A program made the translations under genes and the position numbers. Of a DNA stretch of 64,000 nt, positions 43,171 through 55,816 are shown one piece after another (position 1 is the stretch's first letter; each line of letters begins with the position of its first letter). A model generated the notes under the pieces. That model was not told where the DNA came from, searched no databases, and saw only the letters and a list, made by a program, of their open reading frames with translations. Origin of the DNA: Zygaena filipendulae (lineage: Eukaryota > Arthropoda > Insecta > Lepidoptera > Zygaenidae); assembly GCA_907165275.2 (NCBI GenBank), contig OU015665.1:1364001-1428000 (forward strand). The letters run 5' to 3'.

Positions 43171-43502
43171 AATAGGCTAGTTTCCTAAATTTTTTTTTTT
43201 AGTCCGTTTTGTAGATTATTAAAAAATATTGGACACGTATTTTTTAATTTTTTATGTAACCAAAAAATAACGGAGATATATCAAGTCGAAATTTCACATG
43301 ACGTCACGCCTTGCTACAGTTTGTTCGCACGTTATAGCGAGCTGTGACATCACGAGTCCCCCACCCTAAACTTTAATGCGCTTTATCTATGCATATTTCC
43401 ATTATTTTAAAAAAGCAAAAAATACGTGTCTTTTATTTTTTTATTATCTAAATGACGGACTAAATAGAATTTCGATTTTTTTACCCAGGAAACTAGCCTA
43501 TT
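43171..43502. mobile_element. MITE with TGACGTCA, copy 6 (full length)
   Basis: AATAGGCTAGTTTCCTAAA to GGAAACTAGCCTATT. Very similar to copy 5, including the TGACATCA change at the second site. Confidence 0.85.
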
Positions 43503-45945
43503 GTATCAATCTGCGTGCTCTGAATGCGTTTCTACGCATATTAATTCTTTGGACATAATATTATATGCATCTATTTGGCATCTATAGGTATTTCAATGCA
43601 AGCTTCGAGACAGAGCGGTAGGTAGGATCCAGCTATAGGTAAGTTACAAGTTATAACTTTACTACAAAATTTTAAATTATCTTAATCGAAAAATTATGAT
43701 ATTTCAACCTCGACTTTTAAATTCTCGGTTCGAAATAAATAATTTTAACTGAGTGGGTTTTGTTTTATTTCTTACACGCCTACACAGATTTCATCCTCCA
43801 CAGCTTCTACCAGTCGCTTGTCTACCTACCGACTTAACACTCTGTCTGCAGTCTTGTTGTTTTGTAATTCAAATCACTCGACTCGCCCTCTGGCGCCTAC
43901 TGGTACTTGCGTGTCCCCACAATATTGTAACGACTGACGATGCGTCTTGTATTGTAATAATGTCCATAGTCCACACACCACTATAGATAGGCAATCAGTC
44001 CAAGCACCGAGTTTAAACCCGATAATGCCTGGGCGTTTACGGGCTTTTATCGGGCTTAAACCTTAGCACCGGGCTTAAACCGTGTTGATTTCCCATTTAT
44101 ATGCACACCACCAAATTGTTTAGTAAAAACTGACTGTTTTCCCGCAATTTTATGTACTTGCGTTAATTTCGCCATTTCTGCGGGAACTCCGGGATGAAAG
44201 TGAGCTCTCTGTACTACCACTGCCACTGTGGCATTAAGTCCGCCTTTGGTACCATGATGTGCATAAAGTTTAAATAAATAAAAATAAATAAATGAAAAGT
44301 ACCCTTTGTCCTTTTCTGTATCCCTGAAAACATAAGAGGCTTGACTTTTTGCGACACTCCTAACAGTTATCCTTATATTTCAACCAATTTATACAAAACC
44401 TTGATAAATTATATACTTAAACCTTCCTCATGGAACACTCTATCAATTGGTGAAACCACATGAAAATCCGTTCAGTAGTTTTTGAGTTTATGTAAACGGA
44501 CAGACGTGGTGAAAGACTTTGTTTCATAATATGTACCTAGTGAAAGTGATCTATCAACAGCTTAACTATACTATAGTATGGTATGCCTGTTTTTCAAAAA
44601 TCTTAACCTATTTTTAAAATTAAATCATGGTTGCCCATATATAAAACGTCGGTAATCTTACAGATCAAAATTATGTGAAAATTTTGATGTTTATAACTTA
44701 ATTATCGCCTGTATATCTACGGTGAAACAGATTTAGATGAAATTACATAATATGCATATTGCATACTGATAAAATAAAATAGGCTATTTCTTATCCCAGC
44801 AAAAGGAGTTCCTGAGATAATTCCAAAATTCACGCGATTCCAATGAATCCGCGGGGGACAGCTAGTGTGTTTCTTCTTCACTAATAAAATCTTTCCGACT
44901 TGTAGGTAGATAATACGATGTAAACGAATTATCAAACTAGTGTTGTTTTTGACGTTTCCTGCAGTCCAATAGATAAAATTTTATGTACATACGAAGTGGC
45001 AACCCATAAAATTTCATATCAAAGGAAGTCATCGAATGAGTAGGTACTATCAAATGACTAACATCCCTTTTATGTGCTACCATAAAAGTGATATTCTCAA
45101 GTTTCAACCGAAATCGTGATAGGTACCCTTTTCACACTCTTCCGCTATAAAAACTACTGTCAAAAGAAAATAGTGTGCTTCCAATTTTGACACTTAGGCA
45201 AATGAAAATAAAGTTCTATTAGTGTTTGGCAATATCAGAGGAATATGCAAAAAAGGAAGAGAAAACTAAAAACTATTTAAATATTTATTACCAAGCGATC
45301 AAGGTTGATAATTGCTTGGCAACGAATCCTTTTGTAGTTATGAAGCGTAATAAACTTTTAACATGACAACACGAAATTAAGAGTGTATTAAAACAACATA
45401 TGGGATGGGAGACAATGGCGCGGTGAGTTCAAAGGACCGACGGCGGCGCGGTGCCTTTGATGTCGGTGCCGGTGGGTTAATTTCACAGCAGCCGGCCGCG
45501 GCCCACACCCGAGCCCGCGCCCGCGACGCGCCTCGCTCATATTCACAGGCTCATAATTATTATTATCCATGTCTGACCCAATGATACGCTGCGTTTATTT
45601 TTAAATAGGTGTAGGTATGTCTTCATATACATATGTAGGCGCTATCTACATCGAAATTAATTTTTGATTTTAATTTTTTATTAAAATTACCAAATGATAA
45701 TGAATACTCATTAATTATAATGTAGCTTTTATGCAAAACAATTTGGCGACGCGGACGGAATATTCAATGAATATTTATATTTACATTAATTCTGTTAGTT
45801 ACTATGAAAATAATATATAAAATAATATGTGAAAAGTTCAAAAAAAGGAAAAGAGTCTACCACCTTTTAAGACGTCTCATTTGATAACTTAATGTAGATA
45901 CAAAATACAATGAAATAAGCCAATAAAATCAACTTCTGATAATAA
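43503..45945. other. Upstream non-coding
   Basis: No gene recognised. Degenerate Helitron-like 3' end at 44795-44865 (CGCGGGGGACAGCTAGT). A short direct duplication GGGCTTAAACC lies near 44045-44085. GC-rich patch 45400-45560 contains CCTTTGATG (45454-45462) and, on -, a 60-codon frame starting MDNNNYEPVNMSEARRG in good ATG context, unrecognised. Confidence 0.4.
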
Positions 45946-46099
45946 TCTATCTTTATTATAAAGAGCTAAAGTTAGTGAGTTTGTGACGTTGTAATCACTG
46001 GATCTACTGTACCGATTTTGAAAATTCTTTCACTTTTGATCCTGAATTTACCACGGGAACTCTGAAATTACCGCGGGTGAAACCGCGGAGGAGAGCTAG
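45946..46099 (+). mobile_element. Helitron-like element, complete short copy
   Basis: TCTATCTTTATTATAAAGAG start after A; CCGCGGGTGAAACCGCGG and GCTAG end before T. Confidence 0.8.
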
Positions 46100-48303
46100 T
46101 ATCTAATAGGTAAATATTGTGCTTAGATTATTCCTAACTATAGTTTTAACAATAAACACACAGAAACTTTCTGTTCAAGAAAAACTGCACCACTTCCACC
46201 TCGACAAGGGTCTGCCCCAGTCCCCCCTCCCCCTTATATTGATGCATCCCAGGCCCCAGTATACTCGTATTAATCCGGTCAACTTTATCGATGCAATGTG
46301 AAGTGGATTATTATTATTATGTAAAATAATAGGTAGAAAGAACTTATAAAGAGAATTCAAAAAAAGCAAACAAAACGCACTAGATGAATAATGTAAATTA
46401 ATTTTCTCATTATAATTTACCTTGGCATAGAAGTTTTACAAACAATATTTCTAAATACAAAGTTTTTACGTCGAGTGTCGCACCACGCCATCAGCATACC
46501 AACCACGCTTCAAGCCCAACCATATTCAGATCGCCAGCCGTTTCGTCTGCATACCCGAACGGTCATTACCAATAATTACATGAGCTTCGCTTAATTAACC
46601 CCCTTCTCCCCTCTCCATTGACCTCCCCCGCGGCTGGTGTGCGCGTACGCAGCGCGGCGTGACAAATTGCAGGCCTCGAGAAAACATCTCTTAATGATAG
46701 CTTAATAGCACATAATTGTGAACCTTTGCACCAAACCAGTCCGACAGACCCGCCGTCATGCTCGCTTGTTTTAAGGAACTTGCACCTGAGCGGTGGAGTC
46801 CTAACCTGGTGATTGTTTGAGATCGAAAAATGCCTGCAATGGATTGATAGTACCTTATACAGCAGCTTCAGCTGATGATTCCTGTAATTTATTACCGACC
46901 GATACTTTGTAGACATATATTTGAAAGTATTTATTAACCTATAAATGCACATAGATAAGCAATAGTGTGTTAACCCACATTGGAGAAATTTTGAGTAAAT
47001 CGTGTTTTAAAACGATAGCGCCATTTTGTGTCAACATTTTTTTATGTTGAACATATTGTTACACACAATGTAATGAAGTAAACACATAATTAAAAAACGT
47101 TCTCTAACTCGTAATAAATCGTTCTGTATCAATAATTTAATTTTGTGGGTTAACATGTTATTGCTTATCTGCGTCCAAATAATACCTCCCGCCTCGGCAC
47201 GTCCATGTATACATATAGGTATGTACATCACCTTCCAAAATGTATCTAAAGTTCCTTCAAATAGTCACAAAGTATAACCATATCTAAATTATAAACGATT
47301 TAAAGGAAAAGATATCTCCCTCGAAGAGCCCAAATCAAATCCAAATCGGTACTCAAACCAGCTAATCTAATTTCATTATCGTAATTTTCGATTACAGTAA
47401 TATACATGCGAGCCATGCGCGTCTTAATTCGTTTCAATGACTCCGAAAATGCCGTGGAAGGATGAAGGCGGCCGCCTAATGGCTCCCGCAGATAAAACAA
47501 GTAATTAACTAATCAAATCGACTACGTTGTGATGCTTTGTATCGATCGACCGAAAAGAGTTCAGCATTTTTTTGTGTGAGAATGTGTAATATACGTTATT
47601 CTGGAAAGATATTTTTATATTCTTAGATTTATTTATTTATTCTTACTATAGTAAAAAAATCAAATTTGCGCTAACTGTGAGGGCGAGTTCTTTTTTCAGC
47701 TAAAAGTCTTTTAATTTTTACCGACTCGACTCTATATTATTTTACTTCGCATAGGTTCTTCAAATAGGTTTCGCGCGTTTAAGTCTTTTACTGGGAAGTT
47801 TTTGTATTGCTATTCATACAAATATATTTTTTCGTATTATGTGATTTCAGCATTTGCGATGTTCAATAGATTTTAGTTACAAATTAAAAACGCCTAGAAA
47901 ATATATTTTATCAAGTATCATTATGATATTGACTAATTCAACAGACTCTAAATATTTGAGTCATTAAAGCATTAATTAGAAGTTCGACATCCCGGATGAC
48001 ATCATGTCGCTGTCCACGCGGCGCCGGCGCAGTTTTGATGGCGGCGCGGCGGCGTTTTAATACCGTTAATTTTGTTTTCGCATATAATTGCCATTAAAAA
48101 ATTCCCTAGACTTGTTTGATAGGTATACAGCACTGACTCATGCGGTTTTTTTATAGTTCGGAAGCTTTTAATAATATATACTTTTAAAAGTTATACCTAC
48201 TTCTTTTGATTTGTTGAGAATGAAATTATAGGTGTCACTGAATGAACTGAAGTGATGCGCAAAAATTTAACGAGTGCAATATCTACAGGATAATGACAGC
48301 AGA
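46100..48303. other. Upstream non-coding with GC-rich patches
   Basis: No gene recognised. GC-richer patches at about 46595-46690, 47430-47490 and 48000-48060 (GCGGCGCCGGCGCAGTTTTG) are candidate regulatory sequence. Reading frames are featureless. Confidence 0.4.
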
Positions 48304-48455
48304 CAGCTTCAACTTTTGAAGTATGTTTATTTTGGTTGATTGCTAGATATTGTAGGTGTCAAAACGTGTATATTGTAATCGCAAAACGCTACCTTTGTTA
48401 TTGATAGCAATCAAAAAAAAAATAGAAACAAAAAATACATAATAGCCCCTCCGAT
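48304..48455. mobile_element. Partial copy of the 42717-42947 MITE
   Basis: Shares ACTTTTGAAGTATGTTTATT, GATTGCTAGATATTGTAG and ATAGCCCCTCCGATG; left end missing. Confidence 0.65.
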
Positions 48456-49883
48456 GTACGCAATGCAATTTGGTTTTTCTAACTGCTCCCCGCAGTTTCA
48501 CAACTATCTATCTAAAAGAAAAAAAATCAAGGTATCTAAATAATACAATAATACAAAAAAATAAAATTAAATTAAAAAAAACAATATCGGGTATTAATTT
48601 GGTACACTTCTAAGTTTATTTTTAATTAATATATCAAAACCCAAATTATTTCAATTTGTTACATTGTTTAAAAGAACAATGCTTAGCTAAATAAGCCGAA
48701 TAAACTATGCACTCGCATTGTACAGCGGAAGTCATAGTTATACAGGTAGTTAAATCTAACTGTAACTGAACACGAACTAACATTGGTCGAGTCACGCAAA
48801 GCCTGTGCGTAGAGCCGTAGAGCATACAAAAGTCTACTACTATAGTGCCGTGGTACAGTCAGAATCAGAAGTATGTAATCACTTTTGACAATTGCTGAAC
48901 CTTACTGAGATAGTAATAAAGTTCAACGATTAACAAAAGAGTTTACGTATTTTTATTGCTGACTGTACAGGCGAGGCGTTAATGTCGGGTGTACTCCGCA
49001 GTGAGGCTGAAGCCTCAGAGCGAGCCGCGCTTTTGGGCTCTGTCATGGTAGAGTTGGAAGTACGCCAAACATTATATCGACCATTTTTATCGAATCTAGT
49101 TAAACTGACGAAAATTATTTAATAATAATAATAACTTGTGTTTCGGACAAAACATACATTTAATGTTACAAGAAAATAATAAACAAATAAACTCAGAAAA
49201 TAATTATGTTTTTTTTAATAACAAACTGTTTTTCTACTGTGTGTGTGTGTGTAATATTTGATTGATTTATAGATGGTTAGTAATGTTAGTATATCTATAA
49301 GTATTAACATAACTAATAGATGAACAAGACTAGTCTCTATAACACAGGGAATCCTAGCTTAGGGACTAGTGCTCAATTATTATAAATTTTTTTATCAATA
49401 AACGTTTTTTTATTTTCAACACTAAGCCTCTTTTTAAGCTAGACAGTTTTTGTTTACTCTTTCGGCAAAGAAGCCTAGAACTAAATGTTTTATTTTTCTA
49501 TCTAAAATCGACATAACATCGATAAAATCAACGTGTTTCTTAAACATCACTACAGTGCGCGCACGCAACTATACCTTATCATCATCGCACAATCTTCGGT
49601 ACATCGGTACATTAAGCGCCGCGCCCCGCCCCCCCCCCGGCGCCTGCCCCGCGTGCTGTAATTAAAGACTACCCACAAATCATCTGTCTCTGCGTGCATC
49701 CATAGCGGACCTTTGGGCTTTGTTTACCGATCTTTTAATATTCTTGTCACATGAATATCTTTCTTTGACTTTTTAGTGATTTCGTAATAAAAGTTATTTC
49801 CGTACATTTTGTAAATAAGTACAGTAAGTAGGTACGTAGTAGGGTTAGTCTGACAGGGGTACTAAACTGCGAAATACAACTGA
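48456..49883. other. Non-coding
   Basis: AT-rich with a very short GC-rich run at 49618-49650 (C-rich). No gene recognised. Confidence 0.45.
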
Positions 49884-50081
49884 CTAACTGTTCCCTGCGG
49901 TTTCACCCGCGCTAATTTTAGAGTTCCAGATAAACTTTCAGGGTGAAAAGTACCTTATGTCACTCAGGATACCGCAGCAGCTTCCTATAAGTGAAAGAAT
50001 TTTTGAAATCGGTCCGGTACTTTTTGAGTTTATTCGTTACAACATACAAATCTTTCCTCTGTATAATATTAGTGTAGATAA
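49884..50081 (-). mobile_element. Helitron-like element
   Basis: CTAACTGTTCCCTGCGG start, GTGAAAGTACCTTATGTCAC-like body and ATAATATTAGTGTAGA right end. Confidence 0.7.
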
Positions 50082-51364
50082 AGTCGCTAAGTAAACGCGT
50101 TCTTGTGGAAACAAATCTGAACATAAATTGCAAATAAGTATACTTATTTCAGGACGAAAAACTCGAGCATGGACTTGTGATCGAGGTGTCGGTTTAATGG
50201 AACCTTTTCAAATTCATCAACGCTCATCTCCATTTCCAACGCTCATATTCCATTTTAAATAGTATACTTCTATAGCGCTCTATATGAGATAAATAAATCG
50301 TAATATCCTGATAATTAATATTAAAATAAACTAAAATCGTCTTTGATGCCGTTTCTGCTTGGCACTCCCTTTTTTACTAACCTACTTTACTTCTTAGTAT
50401 AGGCACTAGGTAATTATTCAAGTTCCAGATTTAAGAATAACTACTTTATTCTCAAGAAACACAACTTCACTTATATGAGAACCTCATAAAAATTAATATA
50501 ATATAGTTAGGTAGGTATATAAAACTTCGTCTCGACTCGGTGAAACTTAATGAACAGCGAGTTAGTATAGTTGAACAGACATACAATTACTTATGTAATT
50601 TAAAGTACGCAACGCAATCATAATTGAAAGACCTAAATGCAGACAGAAATTCAATCTTATGAGATAGATTAGATAGAGTGAGCGAGATAGAACAGTATTC
50701 TGTTCTAGATAAATTAAATGAGATAAATAATTAGTTTTTAAAGCGGAAATACGGTACTGTGTTCCATTGAAGTTGCTATCTACATAATAGATACATAATA
50801 TTACAGACGGATCACTTTCACTATACGATGGTTGAAGCCTATGTAAAGGTTTCAGGTACGTTTAAATACATTTTTATACAGAATGTATTAGGTTAAACCA
50901 GGGACGTATGAAAGGATAATTAATTATCTTAATATCTGTATTTATATCTGAGTCTGTATTCACTCAACTTGTTTGAAATAATTTTGTTATTAATATTAAA
51001 GTTACCTACTTATGTTAAGTAATATAAAAACTTCCATCCATTCCATACAAAATAATTGTTGTATAAAATCAAAGATCTATCATAATTTAAATAAATATAA
51101 AGAATATTACTGCAGGCTACCCATCAAAATAATGTCTGCGGCGAGCTTCGGCAATCGAACTGGCGTACCGCGAAGCTGTAACAGAATCGATTGGACACAC
51201 CTTGACGGTGCGCACTGAAAGCAAATTGCCTTCGCCATTGAATGGAAGAAAAAAAAACAGGAAAATATTACATTCTTCCCGGAATAAAGACGCAAGAAGA
51301 CAATTCGATTTACTGAATCTAATTCCAATCCTTATTCATACCATGCATATCTATCTATCTATAG
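50082..51364. other. Non-coding, nothing recognised
   Basis: AT-rich, no coding domain. A balanced patch at 51130-51250 is unassigned. Confidence 0.45.
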
Positions 51365-51640
51365 TCTATACTATAATAAAAGAGTAGAATCCGCGATTCT
51401 GTACATTGAATATTTTTAACAAAAATTGTCAGGGGACGATAAACGAAGAGTAACCAACCACAAAAAGAGGGTTTTAAAAAAATTTTTCTTTCTGTCTGTC
51501 TGTTCGCGATAATCTCTGAATCTACTGAACGGATTGTCATGCGGTTTTCACAGGTAGATTAAGCTTAGTCTAGAGCTACATATAGGCTTTGTTTCGTTGA
51601 AATCGGATGTCGACAAAAAAAGTTGTTGTATAAAACCTTA
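51365..51640 (+). mobile_element. Helitron-like element, GAATCCGCGATT subtype, truncated
   Basis: TCTATACTATAATAAAAGAG start, then the same body as 58075-58404 in opposite orientation (GAATCCGCGATTCTGTACAT; GGACGATAAACGAAGAGTAA). The CTAG end is missing. Confidence 0.75.
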
Positions 51641-51699
51641 TATAGTTTTAAGGTTTTAATTATCTATTCATGCATCTCTTTCTTTTATACATAATATCC

Positions 51700-51800
51700 G
51701 GGGTAATTTCGAAGATCCCACGAGAATTTGGGGATAAAAAGTACCCTATGTCCGTCTCTGTGTCGGTGATCGATCCAGCCGTTCACGCGTGATGCCATGA
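51700..51800 (-). mobile_element. Helitron-like fragment
   Basis: GGGGTAATTTCGAAGATCCC, GGGGATAAAAAGTACCCTAT and CGATCCAGCCGTTCACGCGT. Confidence 0.6.
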
Positions 51801-51954
51801 CCAAGGGAAATAGTGACTGTAGCACTGTGAGACAGTTGAGTTGTAAAAATTCCACTCCCTGAAAAAAGGAGGGAAACGGAGTATGAAAATTAGTACTTAT
51901 CTACCGTTGGTTTGGAAGTTAATCAGTGGTTAATTTTTTTTTCCTTGTCACTTC

Positions 51955-52422
51955 ACTAATATTACAAAGAGCAAAAGTTTATGAGTTTGTGAGTTTGTGA
52001 CGTTGTAGGGGGTAATCTTTGGATCTACTGAACCGATTTTGAAAATTCTTTCACTTATAGGAAGCTACAGTGGTCCTGAGGGTAGTTTTTATACTTTTTA
52101 TTTCAGAATTCCCTCGGGGACTCCGAATTCCCCGAGGGTAAAATCACGGGAGAACAGCTATCTCTGGATCTACTGAACCGATTTAAAAAATCTTTCACTT
52201 ATATTTTATAAGAAGCTACAGTGATTCTGAGTGACATAGGGTACTTACTTTATATCCCGGAATTCCCGCGGGAACTCCGGAGTTTGTGAGGTTGTTATCT
52301 ATGGATCTACTTATTATAGATAGGAAGCTAAAGTGATCCTGAGTGACGCAGGGTACTTCTTATCCCGGAATTCCCGCGGGATCTCCGTAATTACCACGGG
52401 CGAAACCGCGGGGGTCAGCTAG
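51955..52422 (+). mobile_element. Helitron-like element with repeated internal segments
   Basis: TTCACTAATATTACAAAGAG start and CGAAACCGCGGGGGTCAGCT / AG end. In between, the GGATCTACTGAACCGATTT to GGAATTCCCGCGGGAACTCC segment occurs about three times in a row. A further degenerate end (CGCGGGAGAAAACAGCTAGT) follows at about 52495-52515. Confidence 0.7.
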
Positions 52423-52515
52423 TATCTAATAAACTCGTATTATATAGTTTTTGGTAATTCAACCGCTTAAAACAAGGGTATAAAACTTGTGAAATCGCGG
52501 GAGAAAACAGCTAGT

Positions 52516-53465
52516 TACTTTAGTTTTAGTACAGTAGATAGAGATACTTTATTGTACCTACCTACCATATTTGAACAAATTGCACACAAACAACTCCATC
52601 CTTTTTCTCAATAGCAATTAACTTTGGATAAATGCGTGTTGAACATTTTATAACCTAACCAAACCGAGTTTTATCTGACGTTAATCGATTCACCGTAATT
52701 CGCGACGGTTATAAAAATCGATACCTGCACTCGCAGTTCTCGTCCTTAATAAATAATCGACTGTTTTAATATCCAATCTAGATAGTTTTTGAATCGGAAT
52801 TTTGTTCATTAAATGTGCATAATCGAAACGAATTAGGTTTAATGTAGTCGCGACTTAATTTATGCAGGCATTTTTTCACTGCAAATAAAAGCTTTTAAAT
52901 ATATTAATACAATCTGGGTTAAGAGCATCGATTTTAATTAGGAAGATACGTTTGAATTTTTAAAATGTTTATTTTGTTCTTAATATTTGATTATAATAAT
53001 AAATTTCTTTCTATTTTTTGTAAAGCTGCGATATAGCTAGTAGATCTACTCCGATTTTAATGTATAATGAACTACCGTTTTGGCCGAAAGAAGCAATTAA
53101 TACTTAGTTCTGTTGATACTCGATACTCGATAGGTACTAAAAATTTCGAATAACCTCAACATCATATGCATTTATTGTATACGATAAATTGTATAAACAA
53201 AATTACAAATATATCATCACAATATAGGTATATAATAAAAATTAATAGAATTGTAATTGTATTTAGTCGATGTCAATACTTGGTATCTTCAAAAGTTAAA
53301 CAACGAATAAAATTTTATTTTATTATATACCAAGCATCGTTTGTAAAATATCGAGTTCTTTTTATCAATGCTACATCATAAATCATCGGGTCTTTTGTTA
53401 ACAGAATTCTCGAGCAAAGAACGTGACGACAATATGATTTTATATTGATTTTTATTAGTTAGGTA
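52516..53465. other. Non-coding, nothing recognised
   Basis: AT-rich; no gene or repeat I can name. Confidence 0.5.
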
Positions 53466-53648
53466 CTAGCTATTCTTCGCGGTTTCACCCGCGATAAGTT
53501 CGGGATAAAAGTACCCTATGTCCTTCCCATTACCCCTGACAACGTGTATGCAAGATTCCATAATGATAGGTTGAGCTGTTAAGGCCTGAAAGCGTTACAA
53601 ACAAACAAACAAACAAACTCACTTTCGCACTTATAATATTATTTAGGA
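53466..53648 (-). mobile_element. Helitron-like element, nearly full length
   Basis: CTAGCTATTCTTCGCGGTTT start to TATAATATTATTTAGGA. Confidence 0.8.
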
Positions 53649-53732
53649 TTACTAATACTATAAGTGTTCTGTATAAAAATAATATAGGTAATATTTAAGT
53701 CGCCGATGCTTAAACCGCATTCCTAAAAAAAA

Positions 53733-53795
53733 ACATACATACAGCCGAATGCAGAACCTCCTCCTTTTTGGAAGTCGGTTAAAAATAAAAATAAA
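53733..53795 (-). repeat. Dispersed GACTTCC repeat fragment
   Basis: AGAACCTCCTCCTTTTTGGA then AGTCGGTTAAAAAT. Confidence 0.75.
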
Positions 53796-54000
53796 CAATT
53801 AGCAATCCTGTACGTAGGTACTATTTTGATATGTAAAGCTGACCTCTTAAAACTCAATATCATAGAAACATAATATAGGTAGAGTTTTTAGAGATATGGT
53901 ATAAGACGCAATATTTGTAAAGTACCTAGGCCATTCCAATTAAGAATTCGACAAACTAAACGTAAAGTGAAAGTGAAACTTATACAATGCACGAAATTTA

Positions 54001-55550
54001 GAATAGAATAGAATAGAATAGAATATAATAGAATATAATAGAATAGAATAGAATAGAATAGAATAGAATAGAATAGAATAGAATAGAATAGAATAGAATA
54101 GAATAGAATAGAATAGAATAGAATAGAATAGAATAGAATAGAATAGAATAGAATAGAATAGAATAGAATAGAATAGAATAGAATAGAATAGAATAGAATA
54201 GAATAGAATAGAATAGAATAGAATAGAATAGAATAGAATAGAATAGAATAGAATAGAATAGAATAGAATAGAATAGAATAGAATAGAATAGAATAGAATA
54301 GAATAGAATAGAATAGAATAGAATAGAATAGAATAGAATAGAATAGAATAGAATAGAATAGAATAGAATAGAATAGAATAGAATAGAATAGAATAGAATA
54401 GAATAGAATAGAATAGAATAGAATAGAATAGAATAGAATAGAATAGAATAGAATAGAATAGAATAGAATAGAATAGAATAGAATAGAATAGAATAGAATA
54501 GAATAGAATAGAATAGAATAGAATAGAATAGAATAGAATAGAATAGAATAGAATAGAATAGAATAGAATAGAATAGAATAGAATAGAATAGAATAGAATA
54601 GAATAGAATAGAATAGAATAGAATAGAATAGAATAGAATAGAATAGAATAGAATAGAATAGAATAGAATAGAATAGAATAGAATAGAATAGAATAGAATA
54701 GAATAGAATAGAATAGAATAGAATAGAATAGAATAGAATAGAATAGAATAGAATAGAATAGAATAGAATAGAATAGAATAGAATAGAATAGAATAGAATA
54801 GAATAGAATAGAATAGAATAGAATAGAATAGAATAGAATAGAATAGAATAGAATAGAATAGAATAGAATAGAATAGAATAGAATAGAATAGAATAGAATA
54901 GAATAGAATAGAATAGAATAGAATAGAATAGAATAGAATAGAATAGAATAGAATAGAATAGAATAGAATAGAATAGAATAGAATTGAATAGAATAGAATA
55001 GAATTGAATAGAATAGAATAGAATTGGATAGGATAGGATAGGATAGGATAGGATAGAATAGGATAGAATAGAATAGAATAGAATAGAATAGAATAGAATA
55101 GAATAGAATAGAATGGAATGGAATGGAATGGAATGGAATGGAATGGAATGGAATGGAATGGAACGGAACGGAACGGAACGGAACGGAACGGAACGGAACG
55201 GAACGGAACGGAACGGAACGGAACGGAACGGAACGGAACGGAACGGAACGGAACGGAACGGAACGGAACGGAACGGAACGGAACGGAACGGAACGGAACG
55301 GAACGGAACGGAACGGAACGGAACGGAACGGAACGGAACGGAACGGAACGGAACGGAACGGAACGGAACGGAACGGAACGGAACGGAACGGAACGGAACG
55401 GAACGGAACGGAACGGAACGGAACGGAACGGAACGGAACGGAACGGAACGGAACGGAACGGAACGGAACGGAACGGAACGGAACGGAACGGAACGGAACG
55501 GAACGGAACGGAACGGAACGGAACGGAACGGAACAGAACAGAATAGAATA
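54001..55550 (+). repeat. Pentanucleotide satellite, about 310 units in motif blocks
   Basis: A continuous 5-bp array. GAATA dominates 54001-55110 (about 222 units, with a few GAATT and a GGATA cluster at 55024-55060). GAATG fills 55111-55160 (10 units), GAACG fills 55161-55530 (74 units), then two GAACA and two GAATA. Reading frames through it (e.g. SILFY or SVPFR repeats on -) are repeat artefacts. Array length in the assembly may differ from the true length. Confidence 0.97.
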
Positions 55551-55700
55551 GTATGGAAAAAAGTTTATTTGATACCATAAAGATAAAATAAGAACAAGCG
55601 TGAGTCTTAAACTAGAATAGTTGGTACCAAAATAGCTACCAATCAGCATTATGCCGTGGCACTAGGTAAGTTCCACGACGCTGATTTTCAGTGGCGACCG
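55551..55700 (-). mobile_element. Retroposon 3' fragment adjoining the satellite, copy 3
   Basis: GTTTATTTGATACC, TTGGTACCAAAATAGCTACC, TGCCGTGGCAC and CCACGACGCTGATTTTCAGT match copies 1 and 2. The pentamer array sits exactly where those copies have a two- to three-unit tail. Confidence 0.8.
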
Positions 55701-55816
55701 TAGAAGGGAGATGGCTTCACACTACCAATAGGACCGTCCACAATCTACATTTCTTAGTTTCAAAGATAATTTAAAAAGTAAAAGTAGAGTATGTTGCGGG
55801 GTATGCCTAAGAAGAC

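Noticed and set aside
46566..46952. 128-codon frame on -
   Set aside because: No domain, no exon signals; spans a mildly GC-rich patch only.
54001..55550. Heat-shock elements in the GAA-rich array
   Set aside because: Heat-shock factor needs inverted GAA units; here all units point the same way.
53940..55649. Long open frames (526 and 569 codons on -, about 150 on +) across the pentamer array
   Set aside because: They are repeats of SILFY, SVPFR or ERNGT produced by a 5-bp unit without stops in those frames; no protein is indicated.
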